DNA of 64,000 bases, taken from positions 124,001 to 188,000 of the forward strand of contig JALRME010000020.1 of NCBI GenBank assembly GCA_026120035.1, written 5' to 3'. The stretch is from Coleophoma eucalyptorum. Taxonomy: Eukaryota; Ascomycota; Leotiomycetes; Helotiales; Dermateaceae. The notes under the pieces are model-generated. The model did not search any database and had not been told where the DNA came from. It was given only the letters and a program-made list of their open reading frames with translations. Of the stretch, positions 31,479 through 43,150 are shown piece after piece (positions within the stretch are counted from its first letter, which is position 1; each line of letters begins with the position of its first letter). Position numbers and translations under genes: made by a program.

Positions 31479-34261
31479 TTATACTCCGGTCCAGGTAAAC
31501 TCCTCGGCAACCGAGAAGGCGGTTGTGGTACTGATATCGATTGAAGAGGTACCGACTAGCACGGCAAAATTACCCTTCAGAGCGCGCCAGCAAGCTGAGT
31601 CGGCGTCGTAGATGCTCAGACTATACTTGTCTAGGTTCACACTGACAGTCTCCTCTTGTCCAACATCTAGCGCTACTTTCGAGAAGGCCTTCAATTCCTT
31701 GACTGGACGAGTGCGTCCAATAGTTGTCTCGGGGAGTTGAACGTAGACCTGGACTACAGCCTTGCCCTTTTTGGATCCGGTATTCTTGACTGTACAGGAT
31801 ACCTGAAGAGTTTCTTCGTGATCGGCTGGGAATTGCGGTGCAGAGATCTGGGCATCCTTCACCTCGAAGGTCGTGTAGGACAAGCCGAAGCCGAATGGAA
31901 ACAACGGTTCTGGAGAGTCCTTGCGATCGTAGTATCGGTATCCAATATCAAGGCCCTCCTCGTACTTCAACAGGTCATCCTTGCTTGCGGGAAAGTTGTT
32001 AAAGGCTGGGTTGTCTTCGTTTCTCTTTGGCCATGACAATGGCAAGCGACCACTGGGGTTGGTGGCACCGGTCAACACTTTCGCGATGGAATGTCCGCAT
32101 TCCTGTCCTGGGAACCAGGCCTGTACGATTGCCGGGACTTTGTCAACGAACTGTGTCATTGTGACGGGTGCTCCCGAGAAGTTGACAACGATTGTCTTTT
32201 GGTTTTTGGCTGCCACGGCGGAAATGAGATCGTATTGTGCTCCGGCGAGGTCCATGGTCTCACGATCATAGCCTTCGGACTCGATCTCATTGTTTGTGCC
32301 AACGCAGATGATAGCGTAGTCTGACTTTTCTGCGGCAGAAGCAGCCTCTGCGATTGCTTGTGGTTCGTTGAAATACTCGAAAAAACGCAGAGCAGCTCCT
32401 TGGAACATCTTTCCGAACAACGGAGGGTTGTTTAGGATCTCTGGTGCGGTGGCCCAGGATTCGAGCGTGAGAGTGTACCGTTGACCGGCATTCATGGGAT
32501 GTGTGAATCGACGCTCAAGCTTTGATTTAAAGAAGTAGAATGACTCAACCTTCAAGTCGGTCTCTTGTTCGCGTGTGAAGACTTCAACTCCATCGACATA
32601 GCATTTCGCCGTACCGGTTGTAATTACGGAGAAAATATGTGCGCCTGTGGTCTTTGGGGTTACATCAAAGGTCATCCTTGTGCAGTAATCCTGAGCTAGG
32701 TATTCTGGCCAAGCTTCCTTGATCATGTATTCAGCCCTCGCAACCATTTCTTGGTGTGCGAGATTGGTGCCAATTGTGCTTCCATTGAACCATTCGATTG
32801 ATACCGGGGTATTCTCACTAATCGATATATCGGTCTTTGTAGGAGAAACAATGGCTGGATCCGCGTGAGGTAGCGCACCGAAGACAGGAACTCCAGGATG
32901 AAAGTTGCAGTTGACCCCCAACTGCTCCAGACCTTGTAGTGGTGTGACAGCATGCAAGGAATCGACTCTGGCGCTTCCTCCTCCTCCCAAACTGACTGTT
33001 GTAGCAAGGTAGCCAATAAGAGCAACTGATGCATTTGGGGGAAGTGGCAAGGTATTGTTGTCGTTCTTGAGCAACACCATTCCTTCTGCGGACGAATCAC
33101 GAATAAAGTCATCGCGCTCCTCATCCTCTGCTGCCCGCTCAGGAGGTTCGTATGGATTTTCATAGCGGCCAAGAGCCTTTGCCAAGTCTAAGACTCGCTT
33201 TGCGCTCTTGTCAATGGTTTCTTGACTGATCAAGCCCTTTTGCAAAGCATCAATGAGCAACTGGCCACGCCATTTAGTGGGGCCGGGCATTTCCAAGTCG
33301 ACACCTGCCTCCATCGACTCGACCGTGGAGTAAGTTCCTACCCAGTCACTGAGCACGAGACCTGAGAAACCCCATTCTTTTCGGAGAACATCATCAACTA
33401 ATCTTCGGCTGTCGGAAACATATTCGCCGTTAACCTTGTTATAACTAAATAGTCAGTATGCAAGTTTTATAGGACACATTATGGCTACTTACGAAGTCAT
33501 AAAGCAGAGTGGTGTAGAGTGCTTCATAAGTAATTGGAAAGGGTAAAGATAGATTTCTCTCAGAGTCTGCTCGTCGACCTCGACCGAGAGGGTCCTACGT
33601 TGGTTCTCGGCATCGTTTGCAACAAAGTGTTTAGGGGTAGCAGCTATGCCCATTGACTGACAGCCTATTCATTGTTAGCTTCTACATAGGAGAAATGAAG
33701 AAAGAGCGGAAGGTAGTCTACCATTAATATAAGCAGCAGCGAGGTGTCCAAGAATGGTTGGATCCTCAGAGAAAGTCTCATAATTTCGTCCACCTATATA
33801 AATTCTGTAAGTGAGAGAAGGGACTGAAATGTCACTCGGGAGATCCATACCAAGCGGTGAGCGAATAACGTTGAGCGTCGGGGCCAACAAGATATTGGCC
33901 GACTTAGTGATAGCTTCTTTTGCAATCTCCTGGCCAACTTTGTGCACAAGGTCGACATCAAAGGTTGCACCGAGATTGGTTGCACAAGGGAAACACGCGG
34001 CCTTGATACCGCTCACATAACTTTCACCTCGGGCGCCATTGGGGCCGTCGGTGGACTATGGATTGTCAGAAAGGAGTAGTCCAGGGCAATTTGAGAGGCA
34101 TGATTTAAACCAACCTTGATGTGAGGCACAAAGACATCGTCCCTATCAATAACGGGCGTGCGCCACCAGTCCTTTGCTGCAAGTAGGGAGACTTTTTCGT
34201 CTAGAGTAAGCTTTGATAAGAGCTGATCCGTGTCAACTTCGATACGTTGGATCGAACCCAT
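31479..34261 (-). CDS. Intracellular GH3 beta-glucosidase with PA14 domain, 853 aa
   Basis: Retaining beta-glucosidase of glycoside hydrolase family 3 that releases glucose from beta-glucosides or cellobiose. Exons (minus) 34261-34115, 34055-33851, 33793-33722, 33664-33493 and 33444-31479; 2562 nt. There is no signal peptide (MGSIQRIEVDTDQ), so it should act in the cytosol. The TIM-barrel part carries STDGPNGARG, NYETFSEDP, TPKHFVANDAENQRR (KHFVAND) and the nucleophile Asp in VLSDWVG at about residue 232. The alpha/beta sandwich with GMVLLKNDNNTLPL is interrupted by a PA14 insert at about residues 415-560. The C-terminal fibronectin-III-like domain starts around PLFPFGFGLSYTTF. It faces away from a sugar transporter gene 863 bp upstream. 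Confidence 0.94.
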
Positions 34262-35124
34262 GTTCGGTGCTCGTGACTAAAGCTTCAATAGGCAATACAG
34301 ATGATAAGTATTGACGGGGGGGAATTCGCTGGTTGTGATAACTTGTCCTTTATGAAAAGCTGTTGAATTTTGCGGCCAGCTCGACAGCCTGGCCTCAGAG
34401 GAGCAATGGTAGTACTTGTGGAAAGGTCGATTGATGTTGTCTCTGCAAGGCGACCCGGGGCGATTGTACAAGGAATGCAAGTCTGTATCTCCGCTTCCGT
34501 ATCCGTACGTTTCCCTTCAGATATATGCAAAGAAAAGATACACATGAGAGATGCGGGAAATCATACAACATCATATCCTGCCCGATGCAGCTGGAGGGAA
34601 AACCTCGGTAGAGCTTGAGGATGGGGGATGGCTCCGCGACTCAGCTGCTCGCCTGTTTCCCGGCTGTTCTCCACTGTGGTTGGTCGAATTCCCCGCGGTC
34701 GGGGACCAGGCGCTCTTCTATTGGCCACCATGCATTGACCCCGTATTTGCGAAGTCGTAGATAAATATCCACGAGATAGGAACTTCTAATTAGCGCTTCC
34801 CTATCATACTCAGTTAGCATTGGCCATGGGGATATCGTCGCTCAAGATTAAGAGTGTTGAGGCTACGGAGATGTTAAGGGCACACGGTGTTGAGTATGGT
34901 AAGTAACTGTATGGCAGTCGTCAGCCTGCTTGCTGCATACGAATAGATTGCACATCCTTTCCACTCAGATCAGGGGTCTAGATATGGTATTTGCCGTAGG
35001 TTTATCCCTGGATCCGTTATCATAACCTCTGGGCGATGGACGACGTCTATAAGTAAACTCAAATTCTCATCCTATCTGAGAGCCACTGAGGAGTTGATTC
35101 ACTTGGACAACAAGCACCGTCACA
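34262..35124. promoter_or_regulatory. Divergent promoter of the beta-glucosidase and sugar transporter genes
   Basis: 863 bp separate the two start codons. A CCGGGG element at about 34454-34459 matches the CreA carbon-repression consensus SYGGRG; no GGCTAA-type xylanase-regulator element was spotted. The shared position suggests joint control, which is inference. Confidence 0.5.
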
Positions 35125-36850
35125 ATGGCCACCAAAGCTACCGAGCTGGTCGACCCTAAGTCGGAACACTTCGATGAACATACTTTGCTCAGTACCGATG
35201 AACGACTTTTGGCTCTGGCAAAGGCGGCTCCGCCATTCTACAAAAACCCCAACTTACTGAAGCTCTATCTTCTATTCATTCCTACATGTCTGATCATTGC
35301 CTACTCGGAAGGATTCGATGGGGCCATGATGAATGGGTTGCAATCGGTCCCGGCTTGGGAGGCGTGTAAGTAGACGTGGTTTCGCTGTACATTCCACAGG
35401 CAAGAACTGATCAGCTGGTAGACTTCAATAACCCTCGCGGTGCTACTCTTGGGCTTATGGGAGCAATGCCGGCCCTTGGAGCTGTCCTTGCAACACCATT
35501 CCTCAGTCCAATCGGAGACAGATTTGGACGACGAGCCGGAATTATGGTCGGTTCTTTGATTATGGTCCTCGGTGGTGTTTTACAGGGCGCTGCAGCGCAC
35601 AGTAAGTCATCCTTGATTGGTTAGTAAATGGAGAAGTACAAGACTGACCTTTCTAGTTGCTATGTTCATCATTGCCCGGCTGTGCCTTGGTTTCGGCATG
35701 GCATTCGTTAATGTCTTCGGACCCGTTATGCTTGGAGAGCTCGCACACCCCAACGAACGACAGATTCTTACGTCCCTGTTCCAGACTACTTGGTATATTG
35801 GCTCGATAGCCGCAGCCTGGATCACCTTTGGGACATACAACATAGGCAGCAACTGGGCATGGAGAATCCCCTCACTTATTCAGATCCTTGGTCCAGCCAT
35901 TCAAGTTATTTCTGTCTGGTTCTTGCCAGAATCTCCTCGTTGGCTGATGGCGACAGGGAAGAGAGAAGCCGCTAAGGAGGTGCTGATTAAATGGCATGCC
36001 AACGGCAACCGTGACGATGAGTTTGTACAGCTCGAGTACCACGAGATCAACGCCGTTATAACCCTTGAGATGGAAACAAAGACAACTTGGAAGACTCTCG
36101 TTGCAACAGCCGGCAATCGTCGCAGGATGGCGATTATTGTCTTCCTCGGAGTGGCTTCACAATGGTCTGGAAATGGACTTATCTCGTAAGTACTATAGCT
36201 TGCACCCTGAAAAACTGACTAACACAAGTAGATACTACTTGGCCCGAGTTCTTGAGAATGTCGGAATTGAAAGCGCACGCGAACAGAACATCATCAACGG
36301 CTCAATGCAAATCTGGGTCTGGTTCACAGCGATAGGCTCAGCCATAGCAACATTATACCTGCCACGCAAGGTACAATTCCGAGTTGCGATCGTTGGTACA
36401 TTCATCGTTTTTAGCTGCCAAACCCTCTGTGCTGGCCTGTTCAACGAGCAAGGAAACATCGCCGCGGGAACCGCATCTATTGCGCTGCTCTTCATCTACT
36501 ATATCCCTTACAACATGGGATTCAACGCCCTCTTATACGCCTACCCTGTCGAACTTCTCCCATACCCCATCCGTGCCAAGGGATTTTCCGTACTTATCTT
36601 CTTCGGCAAGAGTGCTAACTTCATTAATACCTTTGTGAATCCCATTGGGATGCAAGCGATGGGATGGAAATACTATCTCGTCTACGTGGCCTGGTTGTTG
36701 GTCGAACTTGTTTTGATATTTGTCTTGATTGTGGAGACTAAAGGCCCGAGCTTGGAAGCTATTGCAGCAAAGTTCGATGGCACTCCGGTAATAATTGCGG
36801 ATGAGGTGGTTAGTCAAGAGAAAGAACCAAGCTTGAAGGAGAAAGCTTAG
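35125..36850 (+). CDS. MFS sugar transporter (hexose/beta-glucoside permease type), 522 aa
   Basis: Proton-coupled sugar porter of the plasma membrane, 12 predicted membrane segments. Exons 35125-35365, 35422-35601, 35657-36185 and 36232-36850; introns of 56, 55 and 46 nt; 1569 nt. Signatures: FNNPRGATLGLMGA at the second segment, GDRFGRRAG in the loop between segments 2 and 3, LPESPRWLMATGKREAA after segment 6, and the VETKGPSLEAI motif at the end of segment 12. The N-terminus is hydrophilic (about 45 residues). It resembles fungal lactose permease or cellodextrin-type transporters more than glucose HXTs, and its divergent partner is an intracellular beta-glucosidase, so uptake of a beta-linked disaccharide followed by cytosolic hydrolysis is the favoured inference. 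Confidence 0.92.
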
Positions 36851-37605
36851 ATCGATTGAATTAGATACGAGGATAACACTCAATCAAACAGTTATACAAA
36901 AATCTACTATTGTGATACTCAGTATTTGCATGGGGTAATTCATAGCTTACCGCTACAATCTGTTCACCAGACCGATAAGCAACAATTCTTTCATTACTTA
37001 GTAAAGTAGGTAGGTAATAGTATTGCCCGACTATTACCCGCCACCACCAAAACCCGACAAAGGCTACTACTGCATGCGTGCAGGCACATTTCCTGTGAAG
37101 CATGTGATAATATGTTCCATAGAATTAGAATTCACAAGGTTCACTTACATCAGAACTATGGCTATTATCGACAGAACACCTTGGCTAGATCACAAAAAGG
37201 CGTTGGTAGAAGAATAGACGCAGTGTAGATCTGACAACATTCAGGGCAGCAGTAAAATTCATACTTTTGACCATGATCCGCAAAAAAGTATTCCCGGAAT
37301 AGACATTAACCCTTTAATAGCTGGTATAGTTTCATACTATAGAGGGGAAACTTGATAGATGAAAACAGGAAGCGAGGTATTCTCGCGGCCTGCAAGATAC
37401 AGACGATTACCAATGCTGCACGGCGCACTTGATGCTCCGTGAGATGCGGAAGCTTGGCTGGTACATATGATCCCTGCAAGCCGCTGGACGGAGATGGGGG
37501 GTAGCTTCGTACCTCTCTGTAGAGTCATCTGGACTTCAATTGTCTGAAAACACCACCACAATTTCATTCGAGTCTTGTTCAGTTTCGCCTTGTAAATCTT
37601 CCAAC
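36851..37605. other. Intergenic region upstream of the HAD hydrolase gene
   Basis: About 750 bp with no coding sequence supported. Contains the transporter terminator and the HAD-gene promoter. Confidence 0.5.
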
Positions 37606-39131
37606 ATGAGATCACACGCGTCTGCCCTGTCAAAGGGCCTTCCCCGATCTTTGGATCAACTCCTCTCCCAAACCAACACCCAACACAACACTATCTCGAC
37701 AACCTGCTCGCACTCACGGAGGGATTTCAGTTCCACATTGCCACGCCGTGCAATTAAGTACACATCGTCGCGGATAATGGCCCCATCGGCGCGTCGAAGC
37801 AGCCTCGTAGCATCCCATGCTCCTGCGCCTACGGCACATGCTCGTCAATACAGTGTCGCAAGCCCCAAGTCTGCCGCACAAGCTCGTCAATACAGCATTG
37901 CGACTCCGAAAGGCGATGCCTCAAGCTTTGCATTCGCATTTGAGTTAGTTACTGCCAATTGACCCAAGAGCTATAACTAATAACTTTATTTAGTATTGAT
38001 GGCGTCCTCCTTCGATCCTCTGCCCCCTTGCCGGGAGCCGCTGCTGCGCTAATGTACCTGAACAAGCACAATATCCCCTTCATACTCCTTACAAATGGCG
38101 GAGGCAAGCATGAGAGCGAGCGAGTTGCCGAGTTGAGCAAGAAGCTGGGCGTCCCACTGTCTGAGGAAAACTTCGTTCAATCACACACTCCCTTCAAGCA
38201 ACTTGTAGAAGGTACCGAGACTGCCGACGCTCTCAAGGACAAGACGATCCTGGTCACTGGTGGAGACGGAGACAAGTGTAGAAAGGTTGCTGAAATGTAC
38301 GTGTATCTATTACCATTCAATTCCCCTGCTAAAACCTTCAGGTATGGCTTCAAGAACGTTGTAACCCCCGGAGACATCCTGATGAACTATCCCGATATCT
38401 GGCCATTCAACCAAATCTTCAGCGACTACTACAAATCCACCACGCGCCCACTCCCCCGCCCCGTTGATATAAAGAATCTCCAAAACTCTCTCAAGTTTGA
38501 TGCCATCTTCATCTTCAACGATCCTCGAGATTGGGCCCTCGACAACCAAATCATCCTTGATCTCCTCCTTTCCAAGGAAGGTTATCTGGGCACGTACTCA
38601 GAGAAGAACGGCGATCCCACGCTTCCCAATAACGGCTGGCAGCAAGATGGACAACCAAAGCTGTACTTTTCCAACCCCGATCTCTTCTGGGCCACTAGCT
38701 ACCACCTTTCTCGATTGGGCCAGGGTGGATTCCAAGCTTGCTTGCAAGGTGTCTGGGAAGCTACCACGGGCGGAGCGGAGCTCAAGCGAACTGTCATCGG
38801 CAAGCCATACTATGAAACTTACAAGTACGGTGAGCGCGTTCTCAACAAGTACCGAGCGCAACTTCTCGGATACGGAGATCAAGAGGAGGCAGTCGCGCCT
38901 CTGAAGCGCGTCTTCATGATCGGCGACAATCCTGAGAGCGATATCCGCGGCGCCAATGAGTTTAAGAGCCCCCGGGGTACCGAGTGGACTTCTGTTCTCA
39001 TCAAGACGGGCGTCTATCGTGCTGGGACTGTGCCTGCTTACACGCCGAAGGTCATCGTTGATGATGTCTTCGCAGCCGTTAAGTGGTCTCTGGAGCAGGA
39101 GGGCTTCGACACTTCGACAATGGAGATATAG
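37606..39131 (+). CDS. CECR5-type HAD-superfamily hydrolase, probably mitochondrial, 476 aa
   Basis: Class IIA HAD phosphatase-like enzyme of the group that includes human CECR5 (HDHD5) and fungal homologues. Exons 37606-37943, 37994-38296 and 38342-39131; introns of 50 nt (branch ACTAATAAC) and 45 nt; 1431 nt. The first 110 residues are Ser/Ala/Arg-rich and almost free of acidic residues, fitting a mitochondrial targeting region, with a small repeat ARQYSVASPKSA / ARQYSIATPKGD at about residues 83-105. HAD motif I FDIDGVLLRSS spans the first junction at residues 112-118. Motif II ILLTNGGG is at about 148, and motif III/IV MIGDNPESDIRGAN at about 412. The substrate of this group is not known to me. 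Confidence 0.92.
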
Positions 39132-39868
39132 GATGGGCCAGGCTTCATATGTATTTATGGCCTGGAACCCCTTCCAACCGTCGCCGCAGTCCTCAAACTC
39201 TGACATCACACAAACACCAACCCATTTGATTTCCTCGATTAGCACAGCATCTTGGCGTAATAGCATGGCATTGCATAGAAGCGTGGCGTTATCTCATGTT
39301 CACAGATCATGATAGATGATAGATGATAGACAGATAAATCCGATTAACGAACCCGGAACTTACTTGCTGTCGCACCGAATAACCTTTCTCCTAATACCTT
39401 TTTTTGACAAGGTCTCCATACCTGCTGTTATACCGTCATGTCATTTTACCCCCTGAACCCAAGCTGCTTGTAGGCTGTAAGCGAGAGGCGAGCAATAATA
39501 GATATCCACTTACCTAAGGTACCTTGCACTTGAAGAGACTCGTGAGAAGCTAGCTCGGTTAGTCCTCGCTGCAACACCTTTGAAAAGATTTACGGGCAAG
39601 AGAAGGCAAGGCAAGAAGAGGATCACAAGATAGTGTACCATAGTTAATCTTCTCCCGATAAGACATACGACTGAGAATGAGTTGTGTACATGCAAAGGGA
39701 TATGGAGAGGAATAATGTCGTAAAGAAGGGTAAGTTAATTCAAATGTTAGAGCATTTTTGCCATGTTAATTCACCCAACTAGCTCGGCAAAAGATGCAAT
39801 ATGCGATACTAACAGATTCGAATATGTCATATTTCTATGCTTTCAACTTGCAAATATGGTTTAACAAA
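39132..39868. other. Intergenic region between convergent genes, with a short GATA tandem
   Basis: About 740 bp between the 3' ends of the HAD and aspartyl-tRNA synthetase genes. A short ATGATAG tandem (four units) is at 39308-39332. No gene supported. Confidence 0.55.
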
Positions 39869-41681
39869 CTAAGGAGCCAAGCGCTTTGGTGTTCTTGGGT
39901 AATCGCAAACAAGATGCACACTGGGCAAGTTCAAATACCAAGCCACGACACGGTCCAAACCAATACCTCCACCACCGTGAGGTGGAACACCAACACTCTT
40001 GAAAACATCGACATACTCCTTGATACCGGGTTGGTTGGGGTCCAAACCCTTTGAGCGGATTGTGGCTTCCAGTTCATGTGGTAAATGCACACGCTGACCA
40101 CCTGAGAGAATCTCTTGTCCGCGCATGAAGAAGTCATAGGCGTTGGTGACCTTTGGATTCTCTGGGTCGGGAAGGGCATAGAAGGGACGTGCCTCGACGG
40201 GGAATTTGTCGAGGACGTAGAAATCGGTGTTGTACTTCTTACGGATCAAAGCTCCCAGAGCCTTCTCTTGGGGCGTGCTCATATCCTCATCGTCAGAAAC
40301 ATTTCGGTATTCCTCAGGGCCCTCCTCTCTCAAGAGCTTTTGACCTTCGGCAAATGTTAGGCGGATTTCCTTGCCAGGTTCTGGAAGGAGAAATTCGTCA
40401 GAAGGATAGACTGTGCGGATCAATTCGATTTCCTCTGAGTAATCCTTAGCAAGACCTCTGAAGATGTGTAGAAGTACACCCTCGAGCATATGCAAAACTT
40501 CATGGTAATGTTCGTCGATCTCCATTTCCAGATCGAGACCGGTGAACTATTCCAAGTTAGTTTTACCTCTTCCACTCATATATATATATATTGCTTACCT
40601 CAGTCATATGTCTTGGAGTGTTAGAATTCTCAGCACGGAAAACAGGACCAACACAGAAAACACGCTTTCTTCCTCCAGCAATTTCGAATTGCTTATAGAA
40701 TTGAGGTGATTGAGCGAGGTATGCGTTCTGACCGAAGTATGGAAGAGAAAAGACATTTGCACCTCCCTCAGAAGCAGCGCCAATCAAAGCAGGGGGATGG
40801 AATCTCTTGAAGCGACGAGCTCTAAGATATTCACAGAAAAGATCCTCAACAGCGATTCGAACATCGGCAATAGCTTGGCTGACTGGTGCTCGCTTGTGCA
40901 TTGCGGGGTTGTTCAAGTGAGTGGCCAAACTTGCAAGAGGGGTACCTTCTGTGAGGCTCAAACCTGCACATGTCAGTAAATTTACACATTCACAGAAGTA
41001 TGACTAACCTTCAACACCCTCCTCCTTGACCTCCTCCTCATCAAGTCTGCCAACGGCTCTTGAAGCAGGTGCCAATGAAAGGCCCAACATTTCTGGAGCT
41101 GCAGCGACAAGGTAGAGCTTCGTAAGGTGCAGTTCGAAGTTCGAGACCTTTGTAGACTTGACAGGCTCGAGTGGTTTTTGTACAACGGCCTCGACCATAA
41201 CAAAACTCTCCAACTTCAAAGCACCAATGTACTTGACCATCTGCCTCGAGACAGGAGTACCTTCAGGACTCGCGCTCACAACACCCTGTATAGTCCAATT
41301 GCCCTCCTCTCTCAACTCAACGAATGCCATCTTTGCACCTTGCATTCGTGCATTCTGAATCCAAGCACGAACCTTGATTGTCTTTCCAATGTGTGCTTCG
41401 GTGATCTCGCGAAGGTGAACGTTTTCGGCGGTCAATTTGGTGGTGTGCTTGATCTCGCCATAGTTATCCTTGGCCAAATCCTCTGTATTGGCTCCTCCGG
41501 CGGCAGCTTGCTTTGCAGCTTGTTCGGCAGCCTTTCGTGCCTTTTCAGCTTCCTTCTTTGCTTTGGCTTCAGCTTTCTTTGCGCCTTTCTTCGAAACTGC
41601 ACCCTCCTCGCCTGCTGCTGGGGCAGCAGCCGCAGCGACGGCTGGGTCTTGGGGGACAGCTGTAGGTGCTGGTTCAGCCAT
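39869..41681 (-). CDS. DPS1: Cytosolic aspartyl-tRNA synthetase, 571 aa
   Basis: Class IIb aminoacyl-tRNA synthetase charging tRNA-Asp in the cytosol. Exons (minus) 41681-41009, 40963-40599 and 40546-39869; 1716 nt; the second intron contains a (TA)n run. An Ala/Lys-rich N-terminal extension (residues 1-70, with KKAEAKAKKEAEKARKAAE) should bind tRNA non-specifically. The OB-fold anticodon-binding domain starts near KVRAWIQNARMQG (about 105). The catalytic domain has motif 2 VFRAENSNTPRHMTEFTGLD spanning an exon junction, and motif 3 GGGGIGLDRVV near the C-terminus, followed by the canonical YPRTPKRLAP end. All core motifs are intact; the eukaryotic cytosolic type is clear from the extension and the lack of a GAD insertion. 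Confidence 0.96.
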
Positions 41682-43150
41682 GTTCGAATGTTTGTATCTG
41701 ATATTGCGAAATGCTTTGGGTCACAATGCTATTGTAGGTATCTGTTGATGGAGTCATAAAAGTTGACGCACGCCGGACAGAAGTTCGCCTAAAATTGCGC
41801 TAGAACATCCCACCACAAGGCTGAAGAGCCTTGTGAGAGGGGCCAGTCAAGTCACATGATTGAAATTATAGCAACTAACTTAACTATTCCAATATTTATT
41901 TTGCAGTTGAATTCACTAGTACGGTTTAATTATCACGCAAAGATACTTCAGGATTCAAATCTAGATGGAGAAATTAGCTAACAGCTCTGTGTTATTTGAA
42001 ACACGTGATAGAAGAAACTGCAGCTGGCCGACACGTCTTGGGTTTATGTCTTATAGCTTTTGTTACTTCTCCCTTTATCTGGTGTATGCATTCTCAGCCC
42101 AAGCCCAGGAATTTTTTAACCCACTTCTATTGATGTAGTCTCTGGTGCAACATGCTTATTTATGTGTAACCATCCGTATCTGATATTGTTTGAGGTACAA
42201 ATGTATTGTGTACCCTCTTCTCGTGAGCTAGTCGAGCAAGTACAACTTGCATTTCAAGATCTGGACAGCTAGAATCCTAAAAGGCGATACTGCTCTCTAC
42301 GGATTGGCAATTATCAATCTAGCGCCAACCGCCTTTTCTCCGCATAAGACAGCCGCTGCAAGGTCCAGGACAGTCGCTTCAGGGTCTGGCTATTTAGGCG
42401 ACCCGTCCTTAGACCCTGCTTTGGACAAGTTTGAGGATATAGGTGGGTGTTCAAGAGTGATAAAATGTTAAGGGCAACGAAAAGCATTTGTCAATATGAC
42501 GGTTTTTATCTTTGCGTGTACTTGAGGTGTGTGTGCATTTGAGGTGCTTTTTACGGTATCTCATGGGTTCTCAGCCAGCTATACAACACGTTCCTCAAAC
42601 GGAATATGATCTCGCTCTTGGTCAGTTACACGATGCAAATTGGTACCCTTTCTATGATACAACAGCACAGAACATAATATTGTGGAAGCCATTCATGCAT
42701 TTTAATGATGAGAGTACCTTGAGGTATATAACCCTAGGTAGTGCCAGACAAAGCATGGAAGGCGAGTGGTGCGATTCGACTAGGAAGTGCTGGATGGAGA
42801 TGGAGAGGATAGGAGAGGATGTCAGTATAGCCTGGATTAATCTCGGTAGCGAGAGCAAAAGGGCAGAAAACCCATATATTTTTAGGCTTCTTTGGCTCTG
42901 GACTGCGCTGGGTCCCCACGGCCCCCTCTGCTGCCTGCACCTGCCTACGCTAAGGTCGCTAAGGTCACGTCGTTTTGACATGCCAACCCGACCCTTGTAG
43001 GCGTGAGCCTCTAATATATAAGGGGCTTGGTATCTTTGGATATCTCTTGCGCAGCAACAAGAGCATCAAGCGGCCTAGGTTGAGCTCAAAGCGACAGGAG
43101 TCTTTTTATATTTGCCCTCTCTTTACCTTGGCCATCTCCCATCAGTTACA
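41682..43150. other. Intergenic region with one doubtful ORF
   Basis: About 1.5 kb. The only frame of note runs from ATG 42563 to 43000 (145 codons, plus strand, start MGSQPAIQHVPQTEY); it is moderately protein-like (WYPFYDTT, SIAWINLG) but matches no family I know and has no clear promoter. It is left unannotated. Confidence 0.4.

Noticed and set aside
41127..41759. 210-codon frame opposite the aspartyl-tRNA synthetase
   Set aside because: Shadow of the Ala/Lys-rich coding region on the other strand.
42563..43000. 145-codon plus frame starting MGSQPAIQ
   Set aside because: Has an ATG but no motif and no homology I can recall; kept as a note only.
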